Source: Methanoprimaticola sp047501175
Lineage (GTDB): Archaea; Thermoplasmatota; Thermoplasmata; Methanomassiliicoccales; Methanomethylophilaceae
Direction: 5' to 3'
Assembly: GCF_047501175.1 (NCBI RefSeq)
Contig: NZ_JBEQWH010000002.1
Coordinates: forward strand, 124,001 to 188,000
Length of the DNA: 64,000 bases
Shown here: positions 42,560 through 49,975 of the stretch, piece after piece
How positions within the stretch are numbered: the first letter of the stretch is position 1
How the letters are laid out: every line of letters begins with the position of its first letter
Made by a program: the position numbers and the translations under genes
The notes under the pieces: generated by a model
Seen by the model: only the letters and a program-made list of their open reading frames with translations
Databases searched by the model: none
Told to the model about the DNA's origin: nothing

Positions 42560-42571
42560 TTTAAATATACA
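42560..42571 (+). promoter_or_regulatory. TATA box of mtmB copy 2
   Basis: CTTTAAATATAC lies about 55 bases before the preferred ATG at 42625, predicting a start site near 42590. The whole 42480-42600 stretch is strongly A/T rich against GC-rich genes on both sides and includes T-rich runs that may end the mtmC copy 2 transcript. Confidence 0.5.
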
Positions 42572-42624
42572 AATCATGTGATATTTAACATAACATCTTA
42601 CGAAACCCGATGGTGCGATTGCAG

Positions 42625-44004
42625 ATGACCGCTAAGAGATATGTGGATATTTTCGAAGCATACGACCGTTTCTTCGAAGGCGAGAAGGTTCGCGAGGATC
42701 AGTGGGACTATACGATAGTTCCCACCAACGCGATGCAGATGCGCGAGAAGTACCGCATATCGTTCGGAAAGAACATCATACCCACGGACGAGGACCTGTG
42801 CGAAAGGCTGTTCCTCGCCGGGATAGACATGCTTCTGACGACCGGGTTCTACAACACGGACCTGGGACGCGTCATGCATGTCACCGAGGACGAGCTGTTC
42901 GAAGGGCTGAAGATGGCCCCCAACAAGCTAAAGCTCGGATCCGGCAAGGACGAGAGGGAGTGCAAGGCCCGCCACGGGAACAGCAGCCGCAAACCGATAA
43001 TCCAGGGAGGGCCGACGGGGTCCCCAGTGTCCGAGCAGTACTTCGTCCCGATGCTGCGCTCGTATGCGCAGGAGCCGGTCGTCGACACCATCGTGAGCGG
43101 CGTCCTGAACACGGTTAACAACCACGCGGCGACCACCAACACCCCCTGGGAGATCAGGGCGACCATGGCGGAGATCAGGTATGTCCGCGAGGCGTGCCTG
43201 ATGTCGCAGCGCCCCGGCATGTGCATATAGGGCCCCCAGACCCCCCTGTCCGCGACGGGGAGGATCGCATCCGACCTCACTAGCTACGGACTCAAGCCCT
43301 ATGACGCCCACGAGTGCTCGCAGCTCAACGAGCTCAAGATCGACATGGCCGGCCTGAACATGATGGCGGGCTGGCAGGCGACCGGGGACATCGTGATGAT
43401 GGAGCAGATGCCCATCTTCGGAGGTTACGTGGGAGGTGTGGAGGAGACCGCGATCTGCGATGTCGCCACCATGATCACATCCTTCGCCATATTCGACTGC
43501 GACATCCACCTCGACGGTCCCATCCACATCAGATGGGGGACCACGACGACCAGGGAGACCCTGCAGATCGCGGCCCATGCCGCGGCGGCGCTGGACGCCA
43601 ACACGGACTTCCTCCTCGCCAACCAGTACTACACTATGGCCGGACCGTGCACGGAGATGTGTCTCCTCGAGACGGCCGCCCAGGCCATGACCGACACGGC
43701 ATCAGGAAGGGAGCTCCTCTCCGGCGTCGCCTCCTCCAAAGGGGTCATACAGGACAGGACCACCGGGATGGAGGCCAGGATGATGGGCGAGGTTGCCCTG
43801 GCCACCTGCGGCCTGGAGGTCGACGACGTCAACAAGATCGTCGACAAGGTCGTGAGCCTGTACGAGCGGGACTTCAACCATGCCCCTCAGGGGAAACGCT
43901 TCCAGGAGTGCTACGACATAAGGGAGATGGAGCCGTCGGACGAGTACGTCACACTCTACGACAAGACCATAGACCTTCTCGGGAAGTGCGGCCTCGACAT
44001 GTGA
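42625..44004 (+). CDS. mtmB: Monomethylamine methyltransferase MtmB (pyrrolysine at in-frame UAG), copy 2
   Basis: A 459-residue protein if the UAG at 43228-43230 is read as pyrrolysine (residue 202). The site reads RPGMCI-Pyl-GPQTPL, against RPGMGV-Pyl-GPETPL in copy 1. Conserved blocks IIQGGPTGSP, EQMPIFGGYVGG, HLDGPIHIRWG and AGPCTEMCLLETAAQ are intact. ATG 42625 is preferred since it gives the same N-terminal length as copy 1; ATG 42610 is an alternative. The two copies look only about half to two-thirds identical by eye in the N-terminal half. So this is an old paralogue rather than a recent duplicate and may differ in substrate or regulation. It is convergent with the SMR genes. Confidence 0.95.
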
Positions 44005-44006
44005 GC

Positions 44007-44336
44007 TCATTCGCTCTCCGCAAGGTTCAGCCCCACCACTCCGGCGATTATCAGCGCCATGCACACCCAGCCCGCCAGCGGCAGGACCTCTCCGAAGCAT
44101 ATCAGCCCGATGATGACCGAGCCCACTGCACCGATGCCGACCCATACCGCATAGCACGGTCCCGTCGGGAGGCCCGCGCGGAACCCGCGGTTGAGAAAGT
44201 ACATGCTGATGGCCAGGAATGTCAGCGTCAGTATGCTGTACAGGACATCCGTGAAACCGTCCGACAGCTTCAAGGTCGTCGCCCAGACGGTCTCGGCGAC
44301 TCCTCCCGCGAGGACCCATGCCCATCCGGGATTCAT
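44007..44336 (-). CDS. Small multidrug resistance (SMR) transporter subunit, Gdx/SugE-like
   Basis: A 109-residue protein with four TM helices and the essential SMR carboxylate Glu15 in the first helix (GGVAETVWATTLKLSDGF). The AETxWA...LKxSxGF pattern matches guanidinium-exporter (Gdx/SugE/YkkD) members rather than EmrE. It starts one base inside the stop of the upstream SMR gene (TGATG), so the two are coupled and likely form a heterodimer as YkkC-YkkD do. It exports small cations; substrate is inferred only. It ends in LAESE and converges on mtmB copy 2 with a 2-base gap. Confidence 0.85.
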   Translation of the reverse strand: MNPGWAWVLAGGVAETVWATTLKLSDGFTDVLYSILTLTFLAISMYFLNRGFRAGLPTGPCYAVWVGIGAVGSVIIGLICFGEVLPLAGWVCMALIIAGVVGLNLAESE

Positions 44337-44665
44337 CAGGCTCCCCCCGACACGAACTGGAGTCCCACGACGCCGGCCAGTATCATCCCCACGCAGACGA
44401 GCTTCAGCGCATCGACCTTGTCATTGTACAGATAGTACCCCACGATCATCGTGCAGACGGCGCCTATCCCCGTCCAGATGGCATAGGCGACACCGACGGG
44501 CATCGTCTTCATCCCGATGCCCATGAGGACCGGACTCAGTACGGCGAAGACTATGGTGACGACCGCCCACGCGAGATTGCGGGTGCTGTCGAACCTCTTC
44601 AGTGCGATCACCCATACGGGTTCCAGAAGCCCGCCGACGACGACCCATGCCAATGCCAGATCCAT
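44336..44665 (-). CDS. Small multidrug resistance (SMR) transporter subunit, partner
   Basis: A 109-residue four-TM SMR protein with Glu15 (GGLLEPVWVIALKRFD). The conserved Glu has Pro after it and helix 4 ends in GVVGLQFVSG, as in the second member of paired SMR systems. It is the first gene of the two-gene operon and has no guanidine-riboswitch-like sequence in the 30 bases upstream. A role in exporting guanidinium, quaternary amines or methylamine-like cations would fit the amine-rich region but is speculative. Confidence 0.85.
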   Translation of the reverse strand: MDLALAWVVVGGLLEPVWVIALKRFDSTRNLAWAVVTIVFAVLSPVLMGIGMKTMPVGVAYAIWTGIGAVCTMIVGYYLYNDKVDALKLVCVGMILAGVVGLQFVSGGA

Positions 44666-44716
44666 GACCGGAGGATTCGTACGAGATACTTATAGGTGCC
44701 ATCACCATTAGAACGC

Positions 44717-45256
44717 ATGAACGTCGAGGAGTTCACCGCTTGGCTATCGTCCCAGAGAGGGGTCGTGATGATGAGGGAGATGACCGCTGGACTGATCGCG
44801 GATGTGGAGCGGGAGGAGTCCACAGTGGTATCCAGCTTTGGTACGCCCGTGGACAACTCCGGCCTCAGGGACTGCATGGAGAGGGGACACATGTTCGTCG
44901 CCCTTGTGAACGACGAGTTCTGGGTTCCCCCGACCACGACGATGGTCCTGAGGAATGCGGACGGGGAGACGGTCGGCCATGACATCCCGGCAGACCGGAT
45001 GGACGAGTTCATGTCACGCGGGGACGTAATGTTCCTCTCAGACAACTTCGTCATGTACTCCGACAAGGACATGGGCGACGCTCCGACGATGGAGATGCTG
45101 TCCCAGCAGTATGCGGGGGAGGACGGCTCGCTTCCGGCCGAGACCTCGGCCGTGCTGTGGTATCCGTCTCCGACAAGCGGACAGCTCATCTCGAGGTTCC
45201 TGGAGACGGACCTGGGCGCGCTGGGGACCGCTATCGTCGGCATAGACCTTGAATGA
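44717..45256 (+). CDS. Conserved hypothetical protein
   Basis: A 179-residue acidic protein from ATG 44717. It contains strand-helix segments (HMFVALVNDEFWVPPTTTMVLRNADGE, VMFLSDNFVMYSDKD) and many Met, Glu and Asp residues, with no signal peptide, no TM helix and a single Cys. A TATA-like TTATAGGTG (about 44690) lies close to the start, and the gene is divergent from the SMR pair across 51 bases. I do not recognise the family. Codon use is normal for the window, so it is probably a real native gene. Confidence 0.55.
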   Translation: MNVEEFTAWLSSQRGVVMMREMTAGLIADVEREESTVVSSFGTPVDNSGLRDCMERGHMFVALVNDEFWVPPTTTMVLRNADGETVGHDIPADRMDEFMSRGDVMFLSDNFVMYSDKDMGDAPTMEMLSQQYAGEDGSLPAETSAVLWYPSPTSGQLISRFLETDLGALGTAIVGIDLE

Positions 45257-45263
45257 TATGAAA

Positions 45264-45308
45264 GGAATTCCGAAGAATTCATAAGGGTTACCTAACAACT
45301 TTAAATCA
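45264..45308 (+). promoter_or_regulatory. Promoter and possible metal-regulator site before dtxR-feoAB
   Basis: The TATA-like ACTTTAAATC lies at 45298-45307, 24 bases before the DtxR ATG. Just upstream is GGGTTACCTAAC (45286-45297), which carries the GGTnACC core and the CCTAA half common to DtxR/IdeR/MntR boxes, and the palindrome GGAATTCC (45264-45271). Autoregulation by the DtxR protein through this stretch is plausible but the site is not a strong consensus match. Confidence 0.4.
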
Positions 45309-45330
45309 TACCTATACCATCTGGGTCAGG

Positions 45331-45999
45331 ATGACGACAGGAAACCGCGAGGACTACCTCATCAACATTCTGAGGCTCACCGAGGGCGAGGGAGTGGCGA
45401 AGACCACGGAACTCGCATCATACATGGGCGTGTCGCCCGCCAGCGTGAGCGAGATGATCAAGGTCCTCGCCAAGGAGAACCTCGTCTCCTACGAGAAGTA
45501 CAAGGGGGTGGCTCTGACAGAGGAAGGGCTCACGTACGCCCGCCAGCTCCGCAAGAAGCACCATGTCGTCGAACGCTTCCTGACCGACTACCTGAGCATA
45601 GACCACAAGACCGCGCACGAGGAGGCGTGCAGGATGGAGCATGCCATATCCGACGAGTCCGCCATAAAGATGTGCCATATGATGGGCACGCCCGTGGACG
45701 TCGACTGCCAGTGCTGCCAGAGTCCCTGCAAGGCCGTCTCCGAGGGGATCATGAACATCCTCCCGCTCAACAGGCTGGAACTGTCCCAGTGCGGCAAGAT
45801 ATCCCATATCAAGTCCGACGACACCAACGCGGTGAAGAAGCTCATATCAATGGGATTCGTGCCTGGACGGACGGTCGCCATCGAGGCGATACTGTCCGAC
45901 GGCGGACCGCGTGTCATCCGCATCGGGGAGTCCACCATGGCCCTCGACTACCGCCTGGCATCGTGCATATTCGTGGATGTCGCCACGAGCGACGTCTGA
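45331..45999 (+). CDS. DtxR/MntR-family metal-dependent regulator with fused FeoA domain
   Basis: A 222-residue protein in three parts. Residues ~1-65 are a winged helix (TTELASYMGVSPASVSEMIKVLAKENLVSYEKY). Residues ~66-140 form the metal-binding dimerisation domain (HHVVERFLTDYL, HEEACRMEHAISDES) with a Cys-rich stretch (CQCCQSPC). Residues ~147-222 are an SH3-like FeoA domain (LKKLISMGFVPGRTVAIEAILSDGG). It should sense Fe2+ or Mn2+ and repress the downstream FeoB gene. The fused FeoA-like domain may also act on FeoB, since no separate feoA gene exists here. FeoB starts 9 bases after the stop. Confidence 0.9.
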   Translation: MTTGNREDYLINILRLTEGEGVAKTTELASYMGVSPASVSEMIKVLAKENLVSYEKYKGVALTEEGLTYARQLRKKHHVVERFLTDYLSIDHKTAHEEACRMEHAISDESAIKMCHMMGTPVDVDCQCCQSPCKAVSEGIMNILPLNRLELSQCGKISHIKSDDTNAVKKLISMGFVPGRTVAIEAILSDGGPRVIRIGESTMALDYRLASCIFVDVATSDV

Positions 46000-46008
46000 A
46001 CCCGACAC

Positions 46009-47985
46009 GTGAGCCAAATGGTCCCGGCAATCGAGAACGGCATCGAAGAGACTGTTGACGAGCCACTGAGGGTGGCCCTCGTCGGTCAGCCGAACGTGGG
46101 CAAATCATCACTATTCAACCGCCTGACAGGCGTCGGGGTCATATCCTCCAACTATCCCGGGACCACCGTGTCGTTCGACGAGGGGATGATCGTCAGGAAG
46201 GGCTCCAAGGTCAGCGTCCGCGACCTTCCCGGGACATATGGCATATCCGGGAACTCGGACGACGAGAAGGTCGTCCTCCACAGCCTGGCGGGGGAACGGT
46301 TCGACTGCATCATCCTGGTCGCGGACGCGACCAGCCTTGCAGGGAGCCTGGTCCTGTGCGCCGAGGCGATGGAGCTCGGGCTTCCCACGATAATCGCCCT
46401 CAACAAGATCGACGAGGGCAGGAAGAAGTACAGTTACGACATCGAAGGGCTCCAGAGGGCCCTGGGGGCACCGGTCATACCCGTCTCGTCCAAGACCTCC
46501 GAGGGAGTGGACGGGCTGGCGGATGCCGTGTGCGGGGACCTGGCCCGCCAGCCCGAGGTCAGGATCGACTACGACGAGGGGGTGGAGAGCGGGATCTCGG
46601 TCCTGATGGACGTCCTCCCGGACGGTCTGCGCTTCTCGGAGCGCGGGACCGCGATCAAGATCCTCGAGAACTCGATGGAATTCGACAACATGGTCAGTCC
46701 GGAGATCCGCAGGTCGGCGGGCATGATCAGGCGCCTGTACTCCGAGAGGGAGGGCAGGACCATGGGCGTAGCCATCGCCAGCGAGCGTTACGCATGGGCG
46801 GAGGGCGTGGTGGGGGAGACACTGTCCAAGAGGGACGTCAAGAGGTCGCTGTCCGAGAGGATATCCGATGCGACCATAGCCCCGGTGACGGGCATACCGA
46901 TACTCCTCGCGGTCTGCCTCGCCATACTCGCCACCATCGTGTACGTCGGGTCCTTCCTGGACTCCATCATATCAGGCGTCTACGAGTCCCTGGTCGGCAC
47001 CGCGCTCATAGACTTCGGCGCATCCATCGGCGGGAAGTTCGGCGAGGCGGTGTTCACAGGCATAGACGGCAGCATACAGGCAATGCTACTGCTCGTGATC
47101 CCGTACATCCTGGTGTTCTATCTCATCCTGGGGCTGCTGGAGGACTCCGGATACCTCACCAGGGCGGTCGTCCTGCTCGACAACACCATGCATCACTTCG
47201 GCCTCCACGGAGGCGCGTTCATACCCATGATCGTCGGGATCGGATGCAACGTCCCCGCCATAATGGCGATACGCACCGTGAAGTCGCGCAGGGAGAAGGT
47301 CATCCTCGCATCCATGATAGTCATGGCCGTCCCGTGTTCCGCCCAGATGGCGATAATCATGGGTGCCACGGGCAAGTTCTCGGGAGTGCTGTTCGCATTC
47401 GGGATACTCCTCATGCTTGGATGCCTGGGCATACTGGTGGGCATCCTGATGAACAGGTTCCTCAGATACGAGCCCAGCGACCTTGCCATGGAGCTGCCCG
47501 ACCTTCAGATGCCGGGCATCAGGAACATCCTCTCGAAGACCTGGCAGAGGATCAAGGACTTCATCTACATAGCGCTGCCACTGCTGGTGGTGGGCTCCGT
47601 GATAATAGAGGTCCTGATCCAGTACGACCTGCTGGACGGCATCGTGGAACCGCTGTCCCCGATCACCGTCGGGATCCTTGGACTGCCCGCGGTCTGTGCG
47701 ATCGCGTTCCTCGTGGGGATACTCAGGAAGGAGATGGCCCTGGGGATGCTGCAGATCCTCGCTGGCGGTGTCGCGCTGTCCGAGTTCATGACCCCGGATC
47801 AGTTCGTGGTCTTCGGCATAGTCATGGCCGTCTACATGCCCTGCGTCGCCACGCTCATCACGATGTGGAGGGAGATCGGATGGAAGGAGACTATAGCAGT
47901 CAGCCTGACGTCCATCGGTGTCGCGATCCTCCTCGGAGGGGCCGCGAACCTGCTCCTCGGGATATTCCGACGATTGCCCTCGTGA
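46009..47985 (+). CDS. feoB: Ferrous iron transporter FeoB
   Basis: A 658-residue protein, starting at GTG 46009 (ATG 46018 is an alternative). The N-terminal G-protein domain has G1 GQPNVGKSS (26-34), G2 NYPGTTVS, G3 DLPGTYGIS and G4 NKIDE. The helical spacer and 8-9 TM helices follow, with GIGCNVPAIMAIRTV and VPCSAQMAII as the two Cys-containing gate motifs. It imports Fe2+ under anoxic conditions. It is regulated with, and probably helped by, the DtxR-FeoA fusion. The UbiD-family gene follows almost directly. Confidence 0.95.
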   Translation: MSQMVPAIENGIEETVDEPLRVALVGQPNVGKSSLFNRLTGVGVISSNYPGTTVSFDEGMIVRKGSKVSVRDLPGTYGISGNSDDEKVVLHSLAGERFDCIILVADATSLAGSLVLCAEAMELGLPTIIALNKIDEGRKKYSYDIEGLQRALGAPVIPVSSKTSEGVDGLADAVCGDLARQPEVRIDYDEGVESGISVLMDVLPDGLRFSERGTAIKILENSMEFDNMVSPEIRRSAGMIRRLYSEREGRTMGVAIASERYAWAEGVVGETLSKRDVKRSLSERISDATIAPVTGIPILLAVCLAILATIVYVGSFLDSIISGVYESLVGTALIDFGASIGGKFGEAVFTGIDGSIQAMLLLVIPYILVFYLILGLLEDSGYLTRAVVLLDNTMHHFGLHGGAFIPMIVGIGCNVPAIMAIRTVKSRREKVILASMIVMAVPCSAQMAIIMGATGKFSGVLFAFGILLMLGCLGILVGILMNRFLRYEPSDLAMELPDLQMPGIRNILSKTWQRIKDFIYIALPLLVVGSVIIEVLIQYDLLDGIVEPLSPITVGILGLPAVCAIAFLVGILRKEMALGMLQILAGGVALSEFMTPDQFVVFGIVMAVYMPCVATLITMWREIGWKETIAVSLTSIGVAILLGGAANLLLGIFRRLPS

Positions 47986-48017
47986 AAAGTTATAGCGTTG
48001 AAGCCGATGCATATGCC

Positions 48018-49283
48018 ATGACAGTCAAGGACTCCGTACCGTCGGATGCCGTTTTCGTGAAGGACCGTCTGGACAGGGACGGATGCTCGGTGACGTCCGT
48101 ACTCATGCAGGACCAGGACAAGACCATAGTGTTCGAGGATCTGGACGGACAGAGGGCCGTGGGGAACAGGTTCTCCACGAGGGAGAAGATCGCCGCGGCG
48201 ATGAATATCCCCAGCGACGGGATCGTCAACCACATACTCGATGCGGTCGCACACCCCAAGCCGTGCGAGGTCGTCGAGGATCCGAGCTTCAGGCAGGTGG
48301 AGGTCGAGAGGGACCTGACCAAGCTGCCGATCCCCAAGTACTTCCCGGAGGACGGGGGCCGCTACATCTCGTCAGGGGTCATAGTGACCGAGTACAACGG
48401 GATGAAGAACATGTCGTTCCACAGGATGATGATCATGGGTCCGGACTCCATAGCGGTGAGGCTGGTCCCCAGGCATCTGTTCACCCTGCGCAGGATGGCG
48501 AAGGAGAAGGGGGAGGAGCTCAGGGTGTCCATCTGCATAGGGGCACAGGCCGAGGTACTGCTCGCCGCGGCGACGTCCATGGACTTCGGGGCCGATGAGC
48601 TGGAGGTCGCCTCGTCGATGCACTGCATCGGCCACGGCAGCCCGCTGAAGGTCGGAAGGTGCGACAACGGACTGCTGGTCCCCGCCGACACCGACTACGT
48701 CCTCGAGGGGAGGATAACCCTGGAGGAGGCCACGGAGGGACCCTTCGTCGACATCACCGGCACATACGACTTCGAGAGACAGGAGCCCGTCATCAGGATC
48801 GACAGGATCTGGTCTTGCAAGGACCCGCTCATGCACGTCCTCCTTCCCGGAGGATGGGAGCACTACCTCCTGATGGGACTCCCCAGGGAGCCCATGATCC
48901 TCAAGTCCGTCAGGCAGGCGGTCCCCGGGGTGAAGAACGTCAGGCTCACCGAGGGAGGCTGCTGCTGGCTGAACGGTGTCGTGTCCATCAAGAAGAACAA
49001 GGACGGGGACGGGGTCAACGCCATACTCGCGGCGCTCAGCGGTCACACGTCCATGAAGCAGGTCATCGTGGTCGACGATGACATCGACATCTTCGATGAC
49101 AGGGAGGTCGAGTGGGCCGTGGCCACGAGGATGCAGGCAGACCGCATACTCAGGATCCCGGGTGCGGCCGGATCGTCTCTGGACCCCAGCTCCCATGGGA
49201 AGAACACCTGGAAGGTCGGGTTCGATGCCACCCTCCCGCTGGATGCGGATCCCGCATTGTTCAAGAAGGCCAAGCTGAACTGA
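48018..49283 (+). CDS. UbiD-family prenyl-FMN decarboxylase (possible anhydromevalonate phosphate decarboxylase)
   Basis: A 421-residue UbiD-family protein. Conserved parts are SFHRMMIMGPDSIAVRLVPRHLF, EGPFVDITGTYDF with the acid pair near the prenyl-FMN site, and the C-terminal DDREVEWAVATRMQADR. ATG 48018 is preferred; a GTG at 47982 overlapping the feoB stop is possible. In Aeropyrum a UbiD homologue decarboxylates trans-anhydromevalonate 5-phosphate in the archaeal mevalonate pathway, so isoprenoid-lipid synthesis is one candidate role. An aromatic-acid decarboxylase is the alternative. The partner UbiX-type flavin prenyltransferase and the phosphomevalonate dehydratase are not in the window. 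Confidence 0.8.
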   Translation: MTVKDSVPSDAVFVKDRLDRDGCSVTSVLMQDQDKTIVFEDLDGQRAVGNRFSTREKIAAAMNIPSDGIVNHILDAVAHPKPCEVVEDPSFRQVEVERDLTKLPIPKYFPEDGGRYISSGVIVTEYNGMKNMSFHRMMIMGPDSIAVRLVPRHLFTLRRMAKEKGEELRVSICIGAQAEVLLAAATSMDFGADELEVASSMHCIGHGSPLKVGRCDNGLLVPADTDYVLEGRITLEEATEGPFVDITGTYDFERQEPVIRIDRIWSCKDPLMHVLLPGGWEHYLLMGLPREPMILKSVRQAVPGVKNVRLTEGGCCWLNGVVSIKKNKDGDGVNAILAALSGHTSMKQVIVVDDDIDIFDDREVEWAVATRMQADRILRIPGAAGSSLDPSSHGKNTWKVGFDATLPLDADPALFKKAKLN

Positions 49284-49289
49284 GCCAAC

Positions 49290-49309
49290 GGTCCGGGACC
49301 TCCCGGACC
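49290..49309 (+). terminator. Hairpin terminator after the UbiD-family gene
   Basis: GGTCCGGG-ACCT-CCCGGACC is a perfect 8-bp stem located 6 bases after the stop. It likely ends the dtxR-feoB-ubiD transcript. The 176 bases that follow hold no gene I can support. Confidence 0.6.
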
Positions 49310-49485
49310 ACCTTCATCAAAGATCCGCACCGCCCTCGCGTGACGAATCCCGTCGATGCGGAGCCCATGACCGCGAGGAGATATCGCATCCTGTACAGGG
49401 TGACCTGCACAGAGTCGAAACGGCCGTCCGCGAAGGCCGATAAAGACCGTTCGCACTCGGATTGCCTGCGTTACAAGCAGAAAGC

Positions 49486-49743
49486 TCACTCGGCCACTGC
49501 CGATTCCATCGACACGTTGCGCATGAGCATGCGTCCCTTCTCGGTCAGGACCAGGACGTCGTCCTCATACAGCAGGTACCCGATGGTGACTATGGTGTGC
49601 ACAGACTTCTTCGCATTGTAGTCGTGCTCGACCTCATCCCTGGTCCAGCCGACATATTTGCTTACATCCTTCTGAAGTGAAGATATGTAGCGGGGGCGGT
49701 CGCTCTTAGCGGCTACGCTCCTGCGATGTAAACCAAACTTCAT
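49486..49743 (-). CDS. Small hypothetical protein, possibly winged-helix
   Basis: An 85-residue protein from ATG 49743, preceded on the minus strand by GGGATGGA and by TTTAAATAC about 30 bases upstream, so it looks like a real leaderless or short-leader gene. The middle (YVGWTRDEVEHDYNAKKSVHTIVTIGYLLYEDDVLVLTEKGRMLM) ends in a wing-like DDVLVLTEKGR segment common to MarR/PadR-type domains. It has no other recognisable motif. A longer antisense frame (49112-49621) overlaps it but has poor composition. The call rests on the upstream signals and the sensible protein composition. Confidence 0.5.
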   Translation of the reverse strand: MKFGLHRRSVAAKSDRPRYISSLQKDVSKYVGWTRDEVEHDYNAKKSVHTIVTIGYLLYEDDVLVLTEKGRMLMRNVSMESAVAE

Positions 49744-49975
49744 TCCATCCCTATGTGCCAGAATAGCTATAGGTATTTAATGGCAACAGGAGATGGATGA
49801 GTGCCAGACGCCGTGTCCGGGGCGAAACGGGGGATGGTACGATGATTCTAACTATCGAAGTATACACTTCTTAGAGCATATTACGGTATTAAACACTTAA
49901 AACGATTGAGCATCCGCTTAAACGTTGAGTCCCAAGCACATGACGCACCATGCCGAATGGTGCGGAGATGTGAAA

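Noticed and set aside
49112..49621. Long plus-strand frame after the UbiD-family gene
   Set aside because: It runs through the end of that gene in another frame and opposite the small gene at 49486-49743. Its composition is poor and no start signal is seen.
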